DNA of 64,000 nucleotides from Sediminicola sp035798135. GTDB taxonomy: Bacteria; Bacteroidota; Bacteroidia; Flavobacteriales; Flavobacteriaceae. The DNA lies in NCBI GenBank assembly GCA_035798135.1, contig JAPFBR010000001.1:620001-684000 (forward strand). The letters run 5' to 3'. A model generated the notes under the pieces. It searched no databases. It had not been told where the DNA came from and saw nothing but the letters and a program-made list of their open reading frames with translations. Shown one piece after another: positions 9,241 to 18,673 of this stretch. A program made the translations under genes and the position numbers. Position 1 is the first letter of the stretch; each line of letters starts with the position of its first letter.

Positions 9241-10926
9241 ATGAGCGAAACGCCTAGGTCTCTTAACTTTATAGAGCATATTATTGATGAGGATTTAGCC
9301 AATGGCTTTCCCAAAGAAAAACTTCGATTTCGATTTCCACCGGAACCAAATGGGTATTTACATATTGGGCATGCCAGCTCTATTTGCTTGAACTTTGGAT
9401 TGGGATTACGCTATGATGCACCCGTTAACCTAAGGTTCGATGATACCAATCCCGCTAAGGAAGAACAAGAGTACGTTGATTCTATAAAAAAAGACGTGCA
9501 ATGGCTTGGTTTTGAATGGGATACCAAATGTTATGCATCCGATTACTTCCAACAATTATACGACTGGGCGACTATGCTCATAAAACACGGCAAAGCTTAT
9601 GTGGACAGCCAGTCTTCCCAAGATATTGCCCAACAAAAAGGCACCCCAACCGAACCTGGGACAAACAGCCCGTTTAGAAGTAGGTCTGTTGAAGAAAACC
9701 TAGAACTCTTTGAAGCCATGAAAAATGGAAATTTCAAAGAAGGACAACATGTTCTACGGGCTAAAATTGATATGTCCTCCTCCAATATGTTGATGAGGGA
9801 TCCCATACTCTATAGAATCCTACACAAGGCACATCACCGCACAAATACCGATTGGTGTATTTACCCTATGTACGATTGGACACATGGGGAAAGCGATTAT
9901 ATAGAGCAAGTATCCCATTCCTTGTGTACGTTAGAATTTGCCATGCACCGTGAACTTTATGACTGGTGCCTAGATCAAGTTGTTGATGCGGATAAGGTTC
10001 GCCCAAAACAACGTGAATTCGCAAGAAGAAACCTAAGTCACACGGTTGTAAGCAAACGTAAATTACTGCAATTGGTGGAACAAAATGTGGTTACAGGATG
10101 GGACGACCCTAGAATGCCCACTATTTCCGGCCTTAGAAGACGGGGCTATACCCCAGAATCCATTCGTAATTTTGTGGACACCATTGGTATTGCCAAAAGG
10201 GAGAACGTTGTGGATGTATCCTTGCTGGAATTTTGTGTAAGGGAACACCTCAATAAAATAGCACCCCGTGTTATGGCGGTATTAGATCCGGTTAAATTGG
10301 TCATCACCAATTATCCAGAAGGTGAAGTTGAATGGCTTGAAGCAGAAAACAACCCGGAGGATGAATCGGCAGGATCCCGTACGGTGCCTTTTTCCAGGGA
10401 GCTTTACATTGAACAAGACGATTTTAAAGAAGAGGCCAATCGAAAGTTTTTTAGGCTGAAACTGGCTGGAGAAGTGCGACTTAAAAATGGATATATCATA
10501 AAGGCTGAAAGCTGTACTAAGGATGCAGCTGGCACTATTACAGAAATACAGTGTACCTATGACCCAAAAAGCAAAAGCGGCAGTGGTACCGAAGAAAGTC
10601 TTAGAAAAGTAAAAGGCACCTTGCATTGGGTCTCAGTGGCACATGCCCTTCCTGCGGAAGTAAGATTATATGACCGTCTGTTTACTGATGCCACCCCCGA
10701 TGCACATAAAGAACACGACTTTATGGACTTCGTAAATCCGGATTCATTGGATATTGTAACAGGTTTTGTAGAACCCAGTCTAAAGGAAGCGCAAATTGGA
10801 GCTATTTTTCAATTCCAACGTTTGGGTTATTTTAACATTGAAAAAGACGCCACTCCTAAAAAATTGATCTTCAACCGAACAGTTGGTTTAAGGGATACTT
10901 GGGGTAAAATCCAAGAAAAAGCCTAA
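9241..10926 (+). CDS. glnS: Glutaminyl-tRNA synthetase
   Basis: The 561-residue protein attaches glutamine to tRNA-Gln in the cytosol. The class I HIGH motif is at 41-44 within FPPEPNGYLHIGHA, and the KMSKS loop is VVSKR at 269-273, in the form typical of GlnRS rather than GluRS. RFDDTNPAKE, a signature of the Glx branch, is also present. The length matches bacterial GlnRS (~550), with the C-terminal anticodon-binding barrels after about residue 340. Its presence argues for direct charging of tRNA-Gln. It is a single gene with a TAnnTTTG element just upstream and an intrinsic terminator downstream. Confidence 0.97.
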   Translation: MSETPRSLNFIEHIIDEDLANGFPKEKLRFRFPPEPNGYLHIGHASSICLNFGLGLRYDAPVNLRFDDTNPAKEEQEYVDSIKKDVQWLGFEWDTKCYASDYFQQLYDWATMLIKHGKAYVDSQSSQDIAQQKGTPTEPGTNSPFRSRSVEENLELFEAMKNGNFKEGQHVLRAKIDMSSSNMLMRDPILYRILHKAHHRTNTDWCIYPMYDWTHGESDYIEQVSHSLCTLEFAMHRELYDWCLDQVVDADKVRPKQREFARRNLSHTVVSKRKLLQLVEQNVVTGWDDPRMPTISGLRRRGYTPESIRNFVDTIGIAKRENVVDVSLLEFCVREHLNKIAPRVMAVLDPVKLVITNYPEGEVEWLEAENNPEDESAGSRTVPFSRELYIEQDDFKEEANRKFFRLKLAGEVRLKNGYIIKAESCTKDAAGTITEIQCTYDPKSKSGSGTEESLRKVKGTLHWVSVAHALPAEVRLYDRLFTDATPDAHKEHDFMDFVNPDSLDIVTGFVEPSLKEAQIGAIFQFQRLGYFNIEKDATPKKLIFNRTVGLRDTWGKIQEKA

Positions 10927-10990
10927 CATAGCTTATGGCTATTGCTACAAACATACCAATGGTTATTTTCTATTGTAAACAACCTGTTTT

Positions 10991-11013
10991 AAGCCCCCTA
11001 TAGGGGCTTTTTC
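10991..11013 (+). terminator. Intrinsic terminator of glnS
   Basis: Arms AAGCCCC (10991-10997) and GGGGCTT (11003-11009) form a 7-bp GC-rich stem with a 5-base loop, followed by a T-rich run, 65 bp after the glnS stop. Confidence 0.85.
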
Positions 11014-11278
11014 TTTATTCCGTACCAACACGGGGGCCATGATTTAAGAGTTCCACTTGTGGCCCTAAAAATTGTATCTTTATAATACAGTCAAAAGTTT
11101 TATGGATGGCATCAATCATATTGTCCATTCTGTATTAAATTTGCCCCTCAAAGAACTTCAGTATCTTGTAATCCCCACGCTAATGATACATTTCGATTTA
11201 ACCGTACCTTAACAGGGAGTGTAACATATTGATTGTACCTTTTACTCAAGTAGAATATTAACCATTAAATATAAGTAT
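11014..11278. other. Intergenic region between glnS terminator and YtxH gene
   Basis: No gene was seen. It holds a loose inverted repeat of GGGCCA and TGGCCC near 11033-11065. A TTG followed by near-consensus TACCTTTT at about 11230-11245 could serve the YtxH operon. Confidence 0.3.
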
Positions 11279-11608
11279 ATGTCAGACAATACAGGAAGTG
11301 CATTTTTAGCCCTATTAACAGGAGCTGCCATCGGAGTTGGTGTAGGAATACTATACGCCCCGGACAAAGGCGAAAAGACAAGAAAGAAAATAAAGAAAAA
11401 AGCGATGGAAACAAAACATGAAGTCACCGATCGCATCTCACAACTAACAGAAGAATTAACGAAAACAGCAGACGCCAAAAAAGTCGACTTTGAACAGACG
11501 TTGGAAAAAACCATTTCCAGCATGAGCTATAAGGCAGATGATATTATTGTAACTTTAGAAAAGAAATTGGAAGAGTTAAGGCAAAAAAACGCCCAACTTC
11601 AGAAATAA
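11279..11608 (+). CDS. YtxH-domain protein
   Basis: The 109-residue protein opens with a glycine-rich hydrophobic stretch (AFLALLTGAAIGVGVGILYAP, about 8-28). The family hallmark APDKGEKTRKKIKKKA follows, then an amphipathic, lysine/glutamate-rich helical tail. YtxH proteins are small, membrane-associated and often stress-induced; their molecular role is not defined. It is first in a three-gene unit: the holin-like gene starts 6 bp after its stop and the third gene overlaps that one. Confidence 0.8.
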   Translation: MSDNTGSAFLALLTGAAIGVGVGILYAPDKGEKTRKKIKKKAMETKHEVTDRISQLTEELTKTADAKKVDFEQTLEKTISSMSYKADDIIVTLEKKLEELRQKNAQLQK

Positions 11609-11614
11609 CCACCT

Positions 11615-11965
11615 ATGGCTTTTGAGGAATTAAAAGAAAATCTTTCCGAAGCGGAAACAAATGCAAGAGCCTTTGTGGAGCACAGCAAGGAATACTACGA
11701 ACTTAAGACCTTTAAGGTTTTAATGAAGGGCATTACCTCCTTGATTAAAATGTTGTTATTGGGCTCAATTGTCCTGTTGGCACTTTTTATCCTTTCGTTT
11801 GCTGCCGCTTTCGGAATCGGACAAGCCCTGGACAACACATTTTTAGGTTTCCTAAGCGTTGGCCTTTTTTATATACTATTAGGTATAGTGGTGTATGTGC
11901 TTAAAGATAAATTGAATAAGCCACTATTGGAGAAATTTTCTGAATTTTATTTTGAAGAGATATGA
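11615..11965 (+). CDS. Phage-holin-family-like (YqjE/DUF1469 type) inner-membrane protein
   Basis: The 116-residue protein has a soluble amphipathic N-terminus (to about 40) and two hydrophobic segments (about 48-75 and 80-100) joined by a short polar turn. This is the layout of the holin_3_6/YqjE family. Despite the family name, such chromosomal genes usually sit with YtxH or ElaB-type genes and are not phage lysis genes; nothing phage-like lies nearby. Its last four bases (ATGA) overlap the next start, indicating translational coupling. Confidence 0.75.
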   Translation: MAFEELKENLSEAETNARAFVEHSKEYYELKTFKVLMKGITSLIKMLLLGSIVLLALFILSFAAAFGIGQALDNTFLGFLSVGLFYILLGIVVYVLKDKLNKPLLEKFSEFYFEEI

Positions 11966-12177
11966 TCGCCAAAAAATACAGCTCCTTTGAGGAGATAGAC
12001 GACCGTTTGAGAATCGTGAAATTACAGAAAGACATCAGTAGTGAATCTTTTAAATTCAATCTTAAAAAGTCCAAAGAAACTTTTTACCCTTCCCACGTTT
12101 TTGGAGAATTTAGCGGGGTAATACAAAAAGTTTTATTGGGCCTTGTTCTTAAGAAGATTATAAAGAAGTTTACTTAA
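11962..12177 (+). CDS. Small conserved protein at the end of the YtxH operon (DUF6327-like)
   Basis: The 71-residue protein starts inside the stop of the holin-like gene (ATGA overlap). It reads as an amphipathic region (YSSFEEIDDRL, then ISSESFKFNLKKSKETF) with a short hydrophobic C-terminus (VLLGLVLKKIIKKF). From memory it resembles the small DUF6327 proteins that follow YtxH and holin-like genes in flavobacteria; that name is not certain. It probably binds or touches the membrane with its two operon partners. Confidence 0.65.
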   Translation: MIAKKYSSFEEIDDRLRIVKLQKDISSESFKFNLKKSKETFYPSHVFGEFSGVIQKVLLGLVLKKIIKKFT

Positions 12178-12201
12178 TACCGATAAGAATTAAATAAATT
12201 A

Positions 12202-12243
12202 AACCCCATCTAATCATGCTGACAAAGCAGATTGGATGGGGTT
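12202..12243. terminator. Bidirectional terminator between YtxH operon and SPFH gene
   Basis: Arms AACCCCATC-T-AATC (12202-12215) and GATT-G-GATGGGGTT (12230-12243) pair with one mismatch around a ~14-base loop. A T-rich run follows on the plus strand. The structure sits between convergent genes. Confidence 0.75.
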
Positions 12244-12264
12244 ATTCTTTTCAAATGATGCGTT

Positions 12265-13212
12265 CTATCCTTTTCTAGGCTTTTTAGTTTCTTTTGGAGT
12301 TGTAATTTTATTTTTCATAGATTCTCCAATCATATTGCTCGCTGTAAAGGATGCGACCATATTGTTAAGCATATCGCTACCGGCCTGTGGTGAATTAGGC
12401 AATAGGATTAGATTGGTATTTGTGGCCTCTCCAATGGATTGCAACGTGTCATAATGCTGTGTAACCACAATTAGGGCTGAAGCTTCTTGGGAATTGATCC
12501 CAACCTTGTTCAGCACTTCCACAGATTCTTCCAAACCACGCGCAATTTCACGTCTTTGATCTGCAATTCCCTGTCCCTGTAACCTTTTGCTTTCCGCTTC
12601 GGCCTTCGCCTTTTCTACAATTAGTATACGCGCTGCATCTCCTTCAAATTGTGCCGCAATCTTTTCCCTCTCAGAAGCGTTAATCCTGTTCATTGCCTCC
12701 TTTACTTGAGCATCTGGATCAATATCGGTGACCAGGGTCTTAATGATATCGTACCCGTAATCGAGCATGGCATCTTGTAATTCGGTTTTTACTGCAATGG
12801 CAATATCGTCCTTCTTTACAAAGACATCGTCTAATTTCATTTTTGGGACCTCGGCCCTCACTACATCAAAGACATATGAAGTTATCTGATCATGTGGATA
12901 TTCCAATTGATAGAAGGCCTCGTACACTTTATTTTTTAGGACCACATATTGTACAGATATTTTAAGTTTTACAAAAACATCATCCAATGTCTTGGTCTCC
13001 ACGATCACATCCAATTGTTGGATTTTTAGACCCATCCTCGCAGAAATCTTATCCATTAATGGAATTTTCATTTGTAAACCCGAGGTTCTAATACTATGAA
13101 ATTTTCCAAACCGCTCAATGATTACCGCTGTCTGTTGTTTTACTGTAAAAAATGAAGAAAAAAGAATAACCAGACCGATAAATACTATCGGTATCAATAA
13201 GAAACTGCCCAT
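12265..13212 (-). CDS. SPFH-domain (stomatin/band 7) membrane protein
   Basis: The 315-residue protein has one N-terminal membrane segment (about 3-23). The SPFH core follows, with VIIERFGKFHSIRTSGL and VPKMKLDDVF. A long helical region comes next, rich in A, E and K (MNRINASEREKIAAQFEGDAARI, split across about 165-220), typical of oligomerising stomatins. A basic tail (KETKKPRKG) ends it. Stomatin-like proteins form ring oligomers that organise membrane microdomains or regulate proteases. The usual NfeD partner is not adjacent, so it stands alone here. Confidence 0.88.
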   Translation of the reverse strand: MGSFLLIPIVFIGLVILFSSFFTVKQQTAVIIERFGKFHSIRTSGLQMKIPLMDKISARMGLKIQQLDVIVETKTLDDVFVKLKISVQYVVLKNKVYEAFYQLEYPHDQITSYVFDVVRAEVPKMKLDDVFVKKDDIAIAVKTELQDAMLDYGYDIIKTLVTDIDPDAQVKEAMNRINASEREKIAAQFEGDAARILIVEKAKAEAESKRLQGQGIADQRREIARGLEESVEVLNKVGINSQEASALIVVTQHYDTLQSIGEATNTNLILLPNSPQAGSDMLNNMVASFTASNMIGESMKNKITTPKETKKPRKG

Positions 13213-13346
13213 TTGCCTTAGTTTTAAATTAGTTCAATGAATTTACAAAACCCACCTCAGTATCAGTCGTAAAAATTCAATAATTGTTACAATGCAAATT
13301 TCAAAAACACATTGGATTTCCACAGCGATTATTTGGTCATAACAAT

Positions 13347-13375
13347 AAAAAAAGCCTTGATTTAAAGGAGCTTTA
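13347..13375 (-). terminator. Probable terminator of gltX
   Basis: On the minus strand AAAGC(t)CCTT and AAGGCTTT pair with a small bulge and run into TTTTTTT, starting 15 bp after the gltX stop. Confidence 0.5.
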
Positions 13376-13389
13376 TAGTATGCTAAACC

Positions 13390-14901
13390 CTAAGAAAGGA
13401 TGGAAATAGCACTTTTTATACGGGCAATTGCTTCTTCTTTGCCAATCAGCCCTAGAATATCAAAAACGTGAGCCCCCATCATATCTCCAACAAGCACCAA
13501 GCGCAATGGGGGCATAACCTTTCCAAAGGAAAGTCCAGCCCCAGAAATCCATTCCTTTACCACATTCTCTACATTTTCAGATGAGAAATCGTCTATGCCA
13601 TCCAATATGGCAATTAGTTCTTTTAATATTTCTGGGGTATCCTCCTTCCATTGTTTTTTAACCACTTTTGGTTCGTAAGTCGTGGGCGCTTTAAAAAAAT
13701 AATCTCCTAATTTCCAAAATTCCTTTACAAAAGTAGCTCTTTCTTTAATTAAACTAACGATCTTAATAATATCAGTCAAGTCCCTTTCCTTTAATATATT
13801 AAGCTGTGTCTCGTTTAATGTATTTCTAAATAATACCGCTAGTTCTTCGTCTGTCTTTTGCTGTAAGTATTGATGGTTGTACCATTTGGTCTTTTCTGGA
13901 TCAAATCTTGCTCCGGCCTTGTGAACCCTTTCCAATGTAAATGCCTCCGTTAGTTCTTCTAAACTAAATATCTCTTGTTCTGTCCCTGGATTCCAACCTA
14001 AAAGCGACAAAAAGTTTATCACAGCTTCCGGAAAATAACCTTCCTCACGGTAACCGTTGGATTCATTCCATGATAATGGAAAAACAGGAAATCCTAATTT
14101 TTCACCGTCACGCTTGCTCAACTTTCCTTTTCCTACTGGCTTCATTATCAATGGTAAATGGGCAAATTCCGGTGGGTTCCAACCAAAGGCATCATATAAT
14201 TGTTGATGCAGGGCCAAAGAGGGTAACCATTCTTCCCCCCGGATTACGTGCGTAATTTCCATAAGATGGTCATCCACGATATTAGCTAAATGATACGTAG
14301 GCATTCCATCACTTTTGAACAAAACCTTATCATCCAAAACGTTGGTGTCAATTTCTATAGTCCCTCTTATTATGTCTTGCAAAGACAGCTTTTGGTCTTG
14401 GGGAGATTTAAAACGGATCACATAATCCATTCCCGAGTTTAATTGGTTATCTACTTCCTCTTTGGACAAGGACAGGGAATTATTCAGTTTTTCCCTATTG
14501 TGCCAATTGTAAATAAAGGTCTTACCGCTTTCTTCATGGTCCATTCGATGGGCATCCAACGCTTCAGTGGTGTCAAATGCGTAGTAGGCATGGCCACTGG
14601 CCACCAATATATCGGCGTACTCTTTATAAATATGCTTTCTTTCGCTTTGCCTATATGGCCCATATTTACCTTCTTTGCCTGGACCTTCATCGTACGGGAT
14701 ATTACACCAGTTTAAGGCGTCTATGATATATTGTTCCGCACCCTCCACATATCTGTTCTGATCCGTATCCTCTATGCGCAGCACAAAATCACCTTTATGC
14801 TTTTTAGCAAACAAGTAATTATATAGCGCCGTTCTGACACCTCCAATATGTAATCCTCCGGTTGGACTAGGTGCAAAACGCACACGTACTCTTTTAGTCA
14901 T
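13390..14901 (-). CDS. gltX: Glutamyl-tRNA synthetase
   Basis: The 503-residue class I synthetase charges tRNA-Glu. The signature is RVRFAPSPTGGLHIGG at 6-21, with HIGG at 18-21 in place of HIGH, and the KMSKS loop appears as KLSKRDG near 259-265. The length fits bacterial GltX. glnS lies 2.5 kb away, so each amino acid of the Glx pair has its own enzyme. It is monocistronic, with a probable promoter 19-45 bp upstream and a terminator downstream. Confidence 0.97.
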   Translation of the reverse strand: MTKRVRVRFAPSPTGGLHIGGVRTALYNYLFAKKHKGDFVLRIEDTDQNRYVEGAEQYIIDALNWCNIPYDEGPGKEGKYGPYRQSERKHIYKEYADILVASGHAYYAFDTTEALDAHRMDHEESGKTFIYNWHNREKLNNSLSLSKEEVDNQLNSGMDYVIRFKSPQDQKLSLQDIIRGTIEIDTNVLDDKVLFKSDGMPTYHLANIVDDHLMEITHVIRGEEWLPSLALHQQLYDAFGWNPPEFAHLPLIMKPVGKGKLSKRDGEKLGFPVFPLSWNESNGYREEGYFPEAVINFLSLLGWNPGTEQEIFSLEELTEAFTLERVHKAGARFDPEKTKWYNHQYLQQKTDEELAVLFRNTLNETQLNILKERDLTDIIKIVSLIKERATFVKEFWKLGDYFFKAPTTYEPKVVKKQWKEDTPEILKELIAILDGIDDFSSENVENVVKEWISGAGLSFGKVMPPLRLVLVGDMMGAHVFDILGLIGKEEAIARIKSAISILS

Positions 14902-14919
14902 AATTGTATATTAAAGCCA

Positions 14920-14946
14920 CAAAGATAGGGCTTGTAATGGCAACAA
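14920..14946 (-). promoter_or_regulatory. Probable gltX promoter
   Basis: On the minus strand TATCTTTG (plus 14920-14927) matches TAnnTTTG, and a TTG (plus 14944-14946) stands 16 bp upstream, slightly short of the usual spacing. It implies a 5' leader of only about a dozen bases. Confidence 0.5.
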
Positions 14947-15232
14947 AAAATAATTTAGTCTAGGAGCAGAAATCTGAATACTTGAGACGCAATATCATTA
15001 GTGCTTCTTTTAATGGTAATCCAAAAAACCGCTTTTTCCACAAGAAACCCTAGATGTTCACTTTCAAATTCCCCTTTGTGCTTTCTAACGATGCCATAGG
15101 ATAAGAGCTTCTTTAAGGTGTGAACCTAAAAAACGAGGTGTTCTTAGCCGTGGAAGCTTAATAGACGTGTGCTTTTTAACAGATTTTTAAACTATAATTT
15201 TACTTAATCGGGTATCTTGGTATTAAATACAA
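14947..15232. other. Divergent intergenic region between gltX and DUF4175 gene
   Basis: No coding sequence or RNA was recognised. It must hold the promoter of the DUF4175-ybeY-mnmG operon; no full TTG/TAnnTTTG pair was identified. Confidence 0.3.
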
Positions 15233-18200
15233 TTGATTTTGAGTGGTTTTAGTACAATTATTGACAAACTGAACCGTTTTACGAAACGGTATTATACTAG
15301 GGTGCTACTAAAGGGAACGCTCCTTTTTTTGTCCCTGGGCCTTCTTTTTATGCTCATTATTCTAGGGGTAGAATACCTGTTGTGGCTAGGCTCCAGCGGT
15401 CGACTATTACTATTGTTGCTTTTTATCACCATTGAATCCTTTTTGCTTTTCCAATATATTCTTACTCCCATATTTTATCTCTTCAGATTGAAAAAAGGAA
15501 TTAGCAAGAAACAGGCATCTGTTTTGATTGGCAAACATTTTCCAGAAGTAGGGGACAAATTGTATAATCTCTTGGAATTAGTGGATGATCCCACACGTTC
15601 CGAACTGCTTTTGGCCAGTATTGACCAAAGATCAGAAAATCTGAAAAGCATCCCCTTTACCAAGGCCATTGACTACAAAGAAGGTTTGGCATATGGCAAA
15701 TATCTGCTAATTCCCTTGATCCTGTTTGGAGCGCTCTGGTTAACTGGCAACATTAATTCATTTTTCGGCTCATATGAACGGGTCGTGAACTTTAAAATGG
15801 CCTATGAACCCCCAGCGCCTTTTTCCTTTAAGCTTTTGAACAACTCCCTTACTGTTTTGGAAAGTGAGCCCTTGAACATACAGGTTATCACGGAAGGAAA
15901 AGTAAAGCCCTTAGAAGTCTTCATGGTCATGGATGGCAAGGAGCTCCTATTAAAAATGCAAAATGGGGTTTATACATATAACATAAGCACTCCTTTAAAG
16001 TCGTCTAGAATCTATTTTATAGCAAACGGTATAAAATCACGTGTTTACGAACTAAAAGCCCTTAAAACTCCAACTATTCGTGAATTTAGCATGTCCTTGG
16101 AATATCCCAAGTATATTAATAAGCCCAATGATTTAATCAAAAGTAGCGGTAATGCAAGCATCCCCGAAGGCACCAACATAGTTTGGCGCATAGATGGGGA
16201 AAACATAAACAGTATTAAAATGAAGACGAAGGATACCTCCTTCAGATTTGTTCAAAACAACAGGTTGTTTGCCCTGAGCCAAAAGATCTATCGAGACTTT
16301 GCTTATACCCTTTCTTCATCAAATGAAAATGTTGAAAATTTCGAAGCTTTAGATTATAAATTGAACGTCATTAGAGATGCATTTCCCACTATTGTTGTGG
16401 AAGAAGTAAAAGATTCGCTCAATCCGAACATTACATATTTTATAGGGGAAGCCTCCGATGATTACGGCCTTTCAAATATTAGTCTAGTCTGTTATCCTGA
16501 AAACAATATGGAGCAAAAACAGATACTAAACCTCCCTACTACTAAATCCAATTTTAACAGGTTTTATTACACTTTTCCAAGTGGATTGAAATTAGAACCT
16601 GGACAAAACTACAATTACTTCTTTTCGGTCACTGACAATGACGCTATCCATAACGGCAAATCGACCCAAACAGAAATTTTTGGTATCAGAATATTAAATG
16701 CCGACCAGCTCAATAATAAGGAGTTGGAAAATCAACAAAACATCATTAAAAACTTGGATAAATCCTTGACAAATATTAAAACACAGAGGGAAAAACTCGA
16801 CGAAATAAATAAAGAACAAAAGGAAAAAAACACTCTGAATTTTAATGATCAAAACCAAATTTCCGATTTTCTACAGAAGCAACAGCATCAGGAAAAATTG
16901 ATGCAAAAATTTAGCAAGCAACTTAGCGATAATTTGGAAAAAACCGGTCAGAATAAAGAGATGAACAAAATGCTTCAGGAACGATTGGAACGACAAGAAA
17001 TAGAAGCAAAGAAGAACGCCAAATTATTGGAGGAATTAAATAAGGTCGCTGCTAAAATTGACAAAGATGAACTCGCAGATCGTTTGGAACAACTTGCTAA
17101 AAAACAGCAAAATAACGAACGCAACCTAGAGCAATTGTTAGAGTTGACCAAACGGTATTATGTCACAGAAAAAGCATCCCAATTGGCAAAAGATCTAGAG
17201 GAATTGGCTAAAAGACAAGAAAAACTATCCAAATTACCAAAGGAAAAGGCTTCACCAGAACTTCAAGACTTATTAAACCAAGAGTTTAAGGATTTAGCCA
17301 AGGAACTAGACGAACTTCAAAAGGACAATAAAGCCCTTAAAAAACCCTTGTCCCTAGAAATAGACGCCAACAAAAAAGAGCAGATCAAAGAAGATCAGCA
17401 AGATGCTCTTGAAGAATTGAAAAAGGAGACGGGGGATACCAAATCCCCAGAGAGCAATCAAAAACAAAAATCAGAAAACAAAGCGGCAAAAAAACAAAAA
17501 TCGGCTTCGGATAAAATGCAACAGATGAGTGAGGCTTTGGAGCAATCTTCTTCCCCTAGCAGCGGGGGATCTACTATAACGGAAGATGCAGAAATGCTGA
17601 GGCAGATCTTGGATAATCTTATTGTATTTTCCTTTAAACAAGAAAAACTATACAACAACCTAGAAAAGCTGGATGTAGACGCAGCTCAATCCTCTAAAAT
17701 TATAAAAGAGCAGCAGGAGCTGAAAAACCTTTTCCGACATGTAGATGACAGTTTATTTTCCCTTTCCTTAAGACAGGTTGAACTATCGGAAATTGTCAAC
17801 GAACAGATTACCGAGGTATATTACAATGTAGACAAAGCATTGGAGAATTTAGCAGAAAGCAGAACGTATCAGTCTCTTTCTGCCCAGCAATATGTGTTGA
17901 CCGCTTCCAATACCTTGGCTGATATTCTGGCGAATATTTTGGGCAATATGCAGCAAAGCATGCAATCAGGAAAAGGATCCAGTTCTGGTGATGGCAAAGA
18001 GGGGTTTCAATTACCGGACATTATCAAGGGCCAGGGTCAATTAAAGGACAAGATGGGCCAAATGGGAAAGGGAGGCAAGAGTCCGTCTGACAAAGGGCAA
18101 GGAGAGGCTGAAGGCAAGGGAACCGAAAAGGGTGCGGGAAAAAAAGATGGGGAAGGCGGCCAAGGTGAAGACGGCCAGCAAGGCGGTGATCAAAAAGGAA

Positions 18201-18673
18201 AGAATGGCAACAACGGGTCTAATGGCGGCCAAGGCATGGGCGAAAGCAATGAAAAGGAATTACAGGAAATCTATCAAATCTACAAGGAACAACAAATGTT
18301 AAGGGAACAGCTCGCACAGCAGCTATTGGATATGATCAACAAAGAAGACCGTGATCTGACCAAAAAACTACTTCAACAAATGGAAGATTTCGAAAACGAT
18401 CTTTTGGAAAATGGCATCACCAATCGCGGTATGGAGAAAATCAATACTATTCAACATGAACTAATGAAACTAGAGAATGCAGTGTTGAAACAAGGGCAAA
18501 AATCAGAGCGGGAAAGCAACACCAATGCTCGTGATTTTATAAATCCTGTTACGACCAAACCATCAGTGCTTGAGAATTATAGGAATGATGTGGAAATTTT
18601 AAATAGACAAGCATTACCTTTGCGGCAAATTTACAAAGAGAAGGTAAAAACCTATTTTAAAAAGCATGATTGA
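15233..18673 (+). CDS. DUF4175-family membrane protein with long coiled coil and glycine-rich linker
   Basis: The 1146-residue protein starts at a TTG (in-frame stop 9 bp upstream). Three hydrophobic segments lie at about 25-45, 52-80 and 155-172. A periplasmic-type beta-rich region follows (about 180-480), then a long K/E/Q-rich coiled coil (about 490-760). Past another helical section a low-complexity Gly/Lys/Gln stretch lies at about 910-1010, and a final helical region follows. DUF4175 is widespread in Bacteroidota but has no established function. The 3' end overlaps ybeY by 8 bp and mnmG follows, so it probably heads this operon. Its shape suggests an envelope structural protein, but that is inference. 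Confidence 0.85.
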   Translation: MILSGFSTIIDKLNRFTKRYYTRVLLKGTLLFLSLGLLFMLIILGVEYLLWLGSSGRLLLLLLFITIESFLLFQYILTPIFYLFRLKKGISKKQASVLIGKHFPEVGDKLYNLLELVDDPTRSELLLASIDQRSENLKSIPFTKAIDYKEGLAYGKYLLIPLILFGALWLTGNINSFFGSYERVVNFKMAYEPPAPFSFKLLNNSLTVLESEPLNIQVITEGKVKPLEVFMVMDGKELLLKMQNGVYTYNISTPLKSSRIYFIANGIKSRVYELKALKTPTIREFSMSLEYPKYINKPNDLIKSSGNASIPEGTNIVWRIDGENINSIKMKTKDTSFRFVQNNRLFALSQKIYRDFAYTLSSSNENVENFEALDYKLNVIRDAFPTIVVEEVKDSLNPNITYFIGEASDDYGLSNISLVCYPENNMEQKQILNLPTTKSNFNRFYYTFPSGLKLEPGQNYNYFFSVTDNDAIHNGKSTQTEIFGIRILNADQLNNKELENQQNIIKNLDKSLTNIKTQREKLDEINKEQKEKNTLNFNDQNQISDFLQKQQHQEKLMQKFSKQLSDNLEKTGQNKEMNKMLQERLERQEIEAKKNAKLLEELNKVAAKIDKDELADRLEQLAKKQQNNERNLEQLLELTKRYYVTEKASQLAKDLEELAKRQEKLSKLPKEKASPELQDLLNQEFKDLAKELDELQKDNKALKKPLSLEIDANKKEQIKEDQQDALEELKKETGDTKSPESNQKQKSENKAAKKQKSASDKMQQMSEALEQSSSPSSGGSTITEDAEMLRQILDNLIVFSFKQEKLYNNLEKLDVDAAQSSKIIKEQQELKNLFRHVDDSLFSLSLRQVELSEIVNEQITEVYYNVDKALENLAESRTYQSLSAQQYVLTASNTLADILANILGNMQQSMQSGKGSSSGDGKEGFQLPDIIKGQGQLKDKMGQMGKGGKSPSDKGQGEAEGKGTEKGAGKKDGEGGQGEDGQQGGDQKGKNGNNGSNGGQGMGESNEKELQEIYQIYKEQQMLREQLAQQLLDMINKEDRDLTKKLLQQMEDFENDLLENGITNRGMEKINTIQHELMKLENAVLKQGQKSERESNTNARDFINPVTTKPSVLENYRNDVEILNRQALPLRQIYKEKVKTYFKKHD

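Noticed and set aside
11615..11965. Holin-like gene as a sign of prophage
   Set aside because: No endolysin, integrase or structural phage gene is near; the setting with YtxH is the usual chromosomal one.
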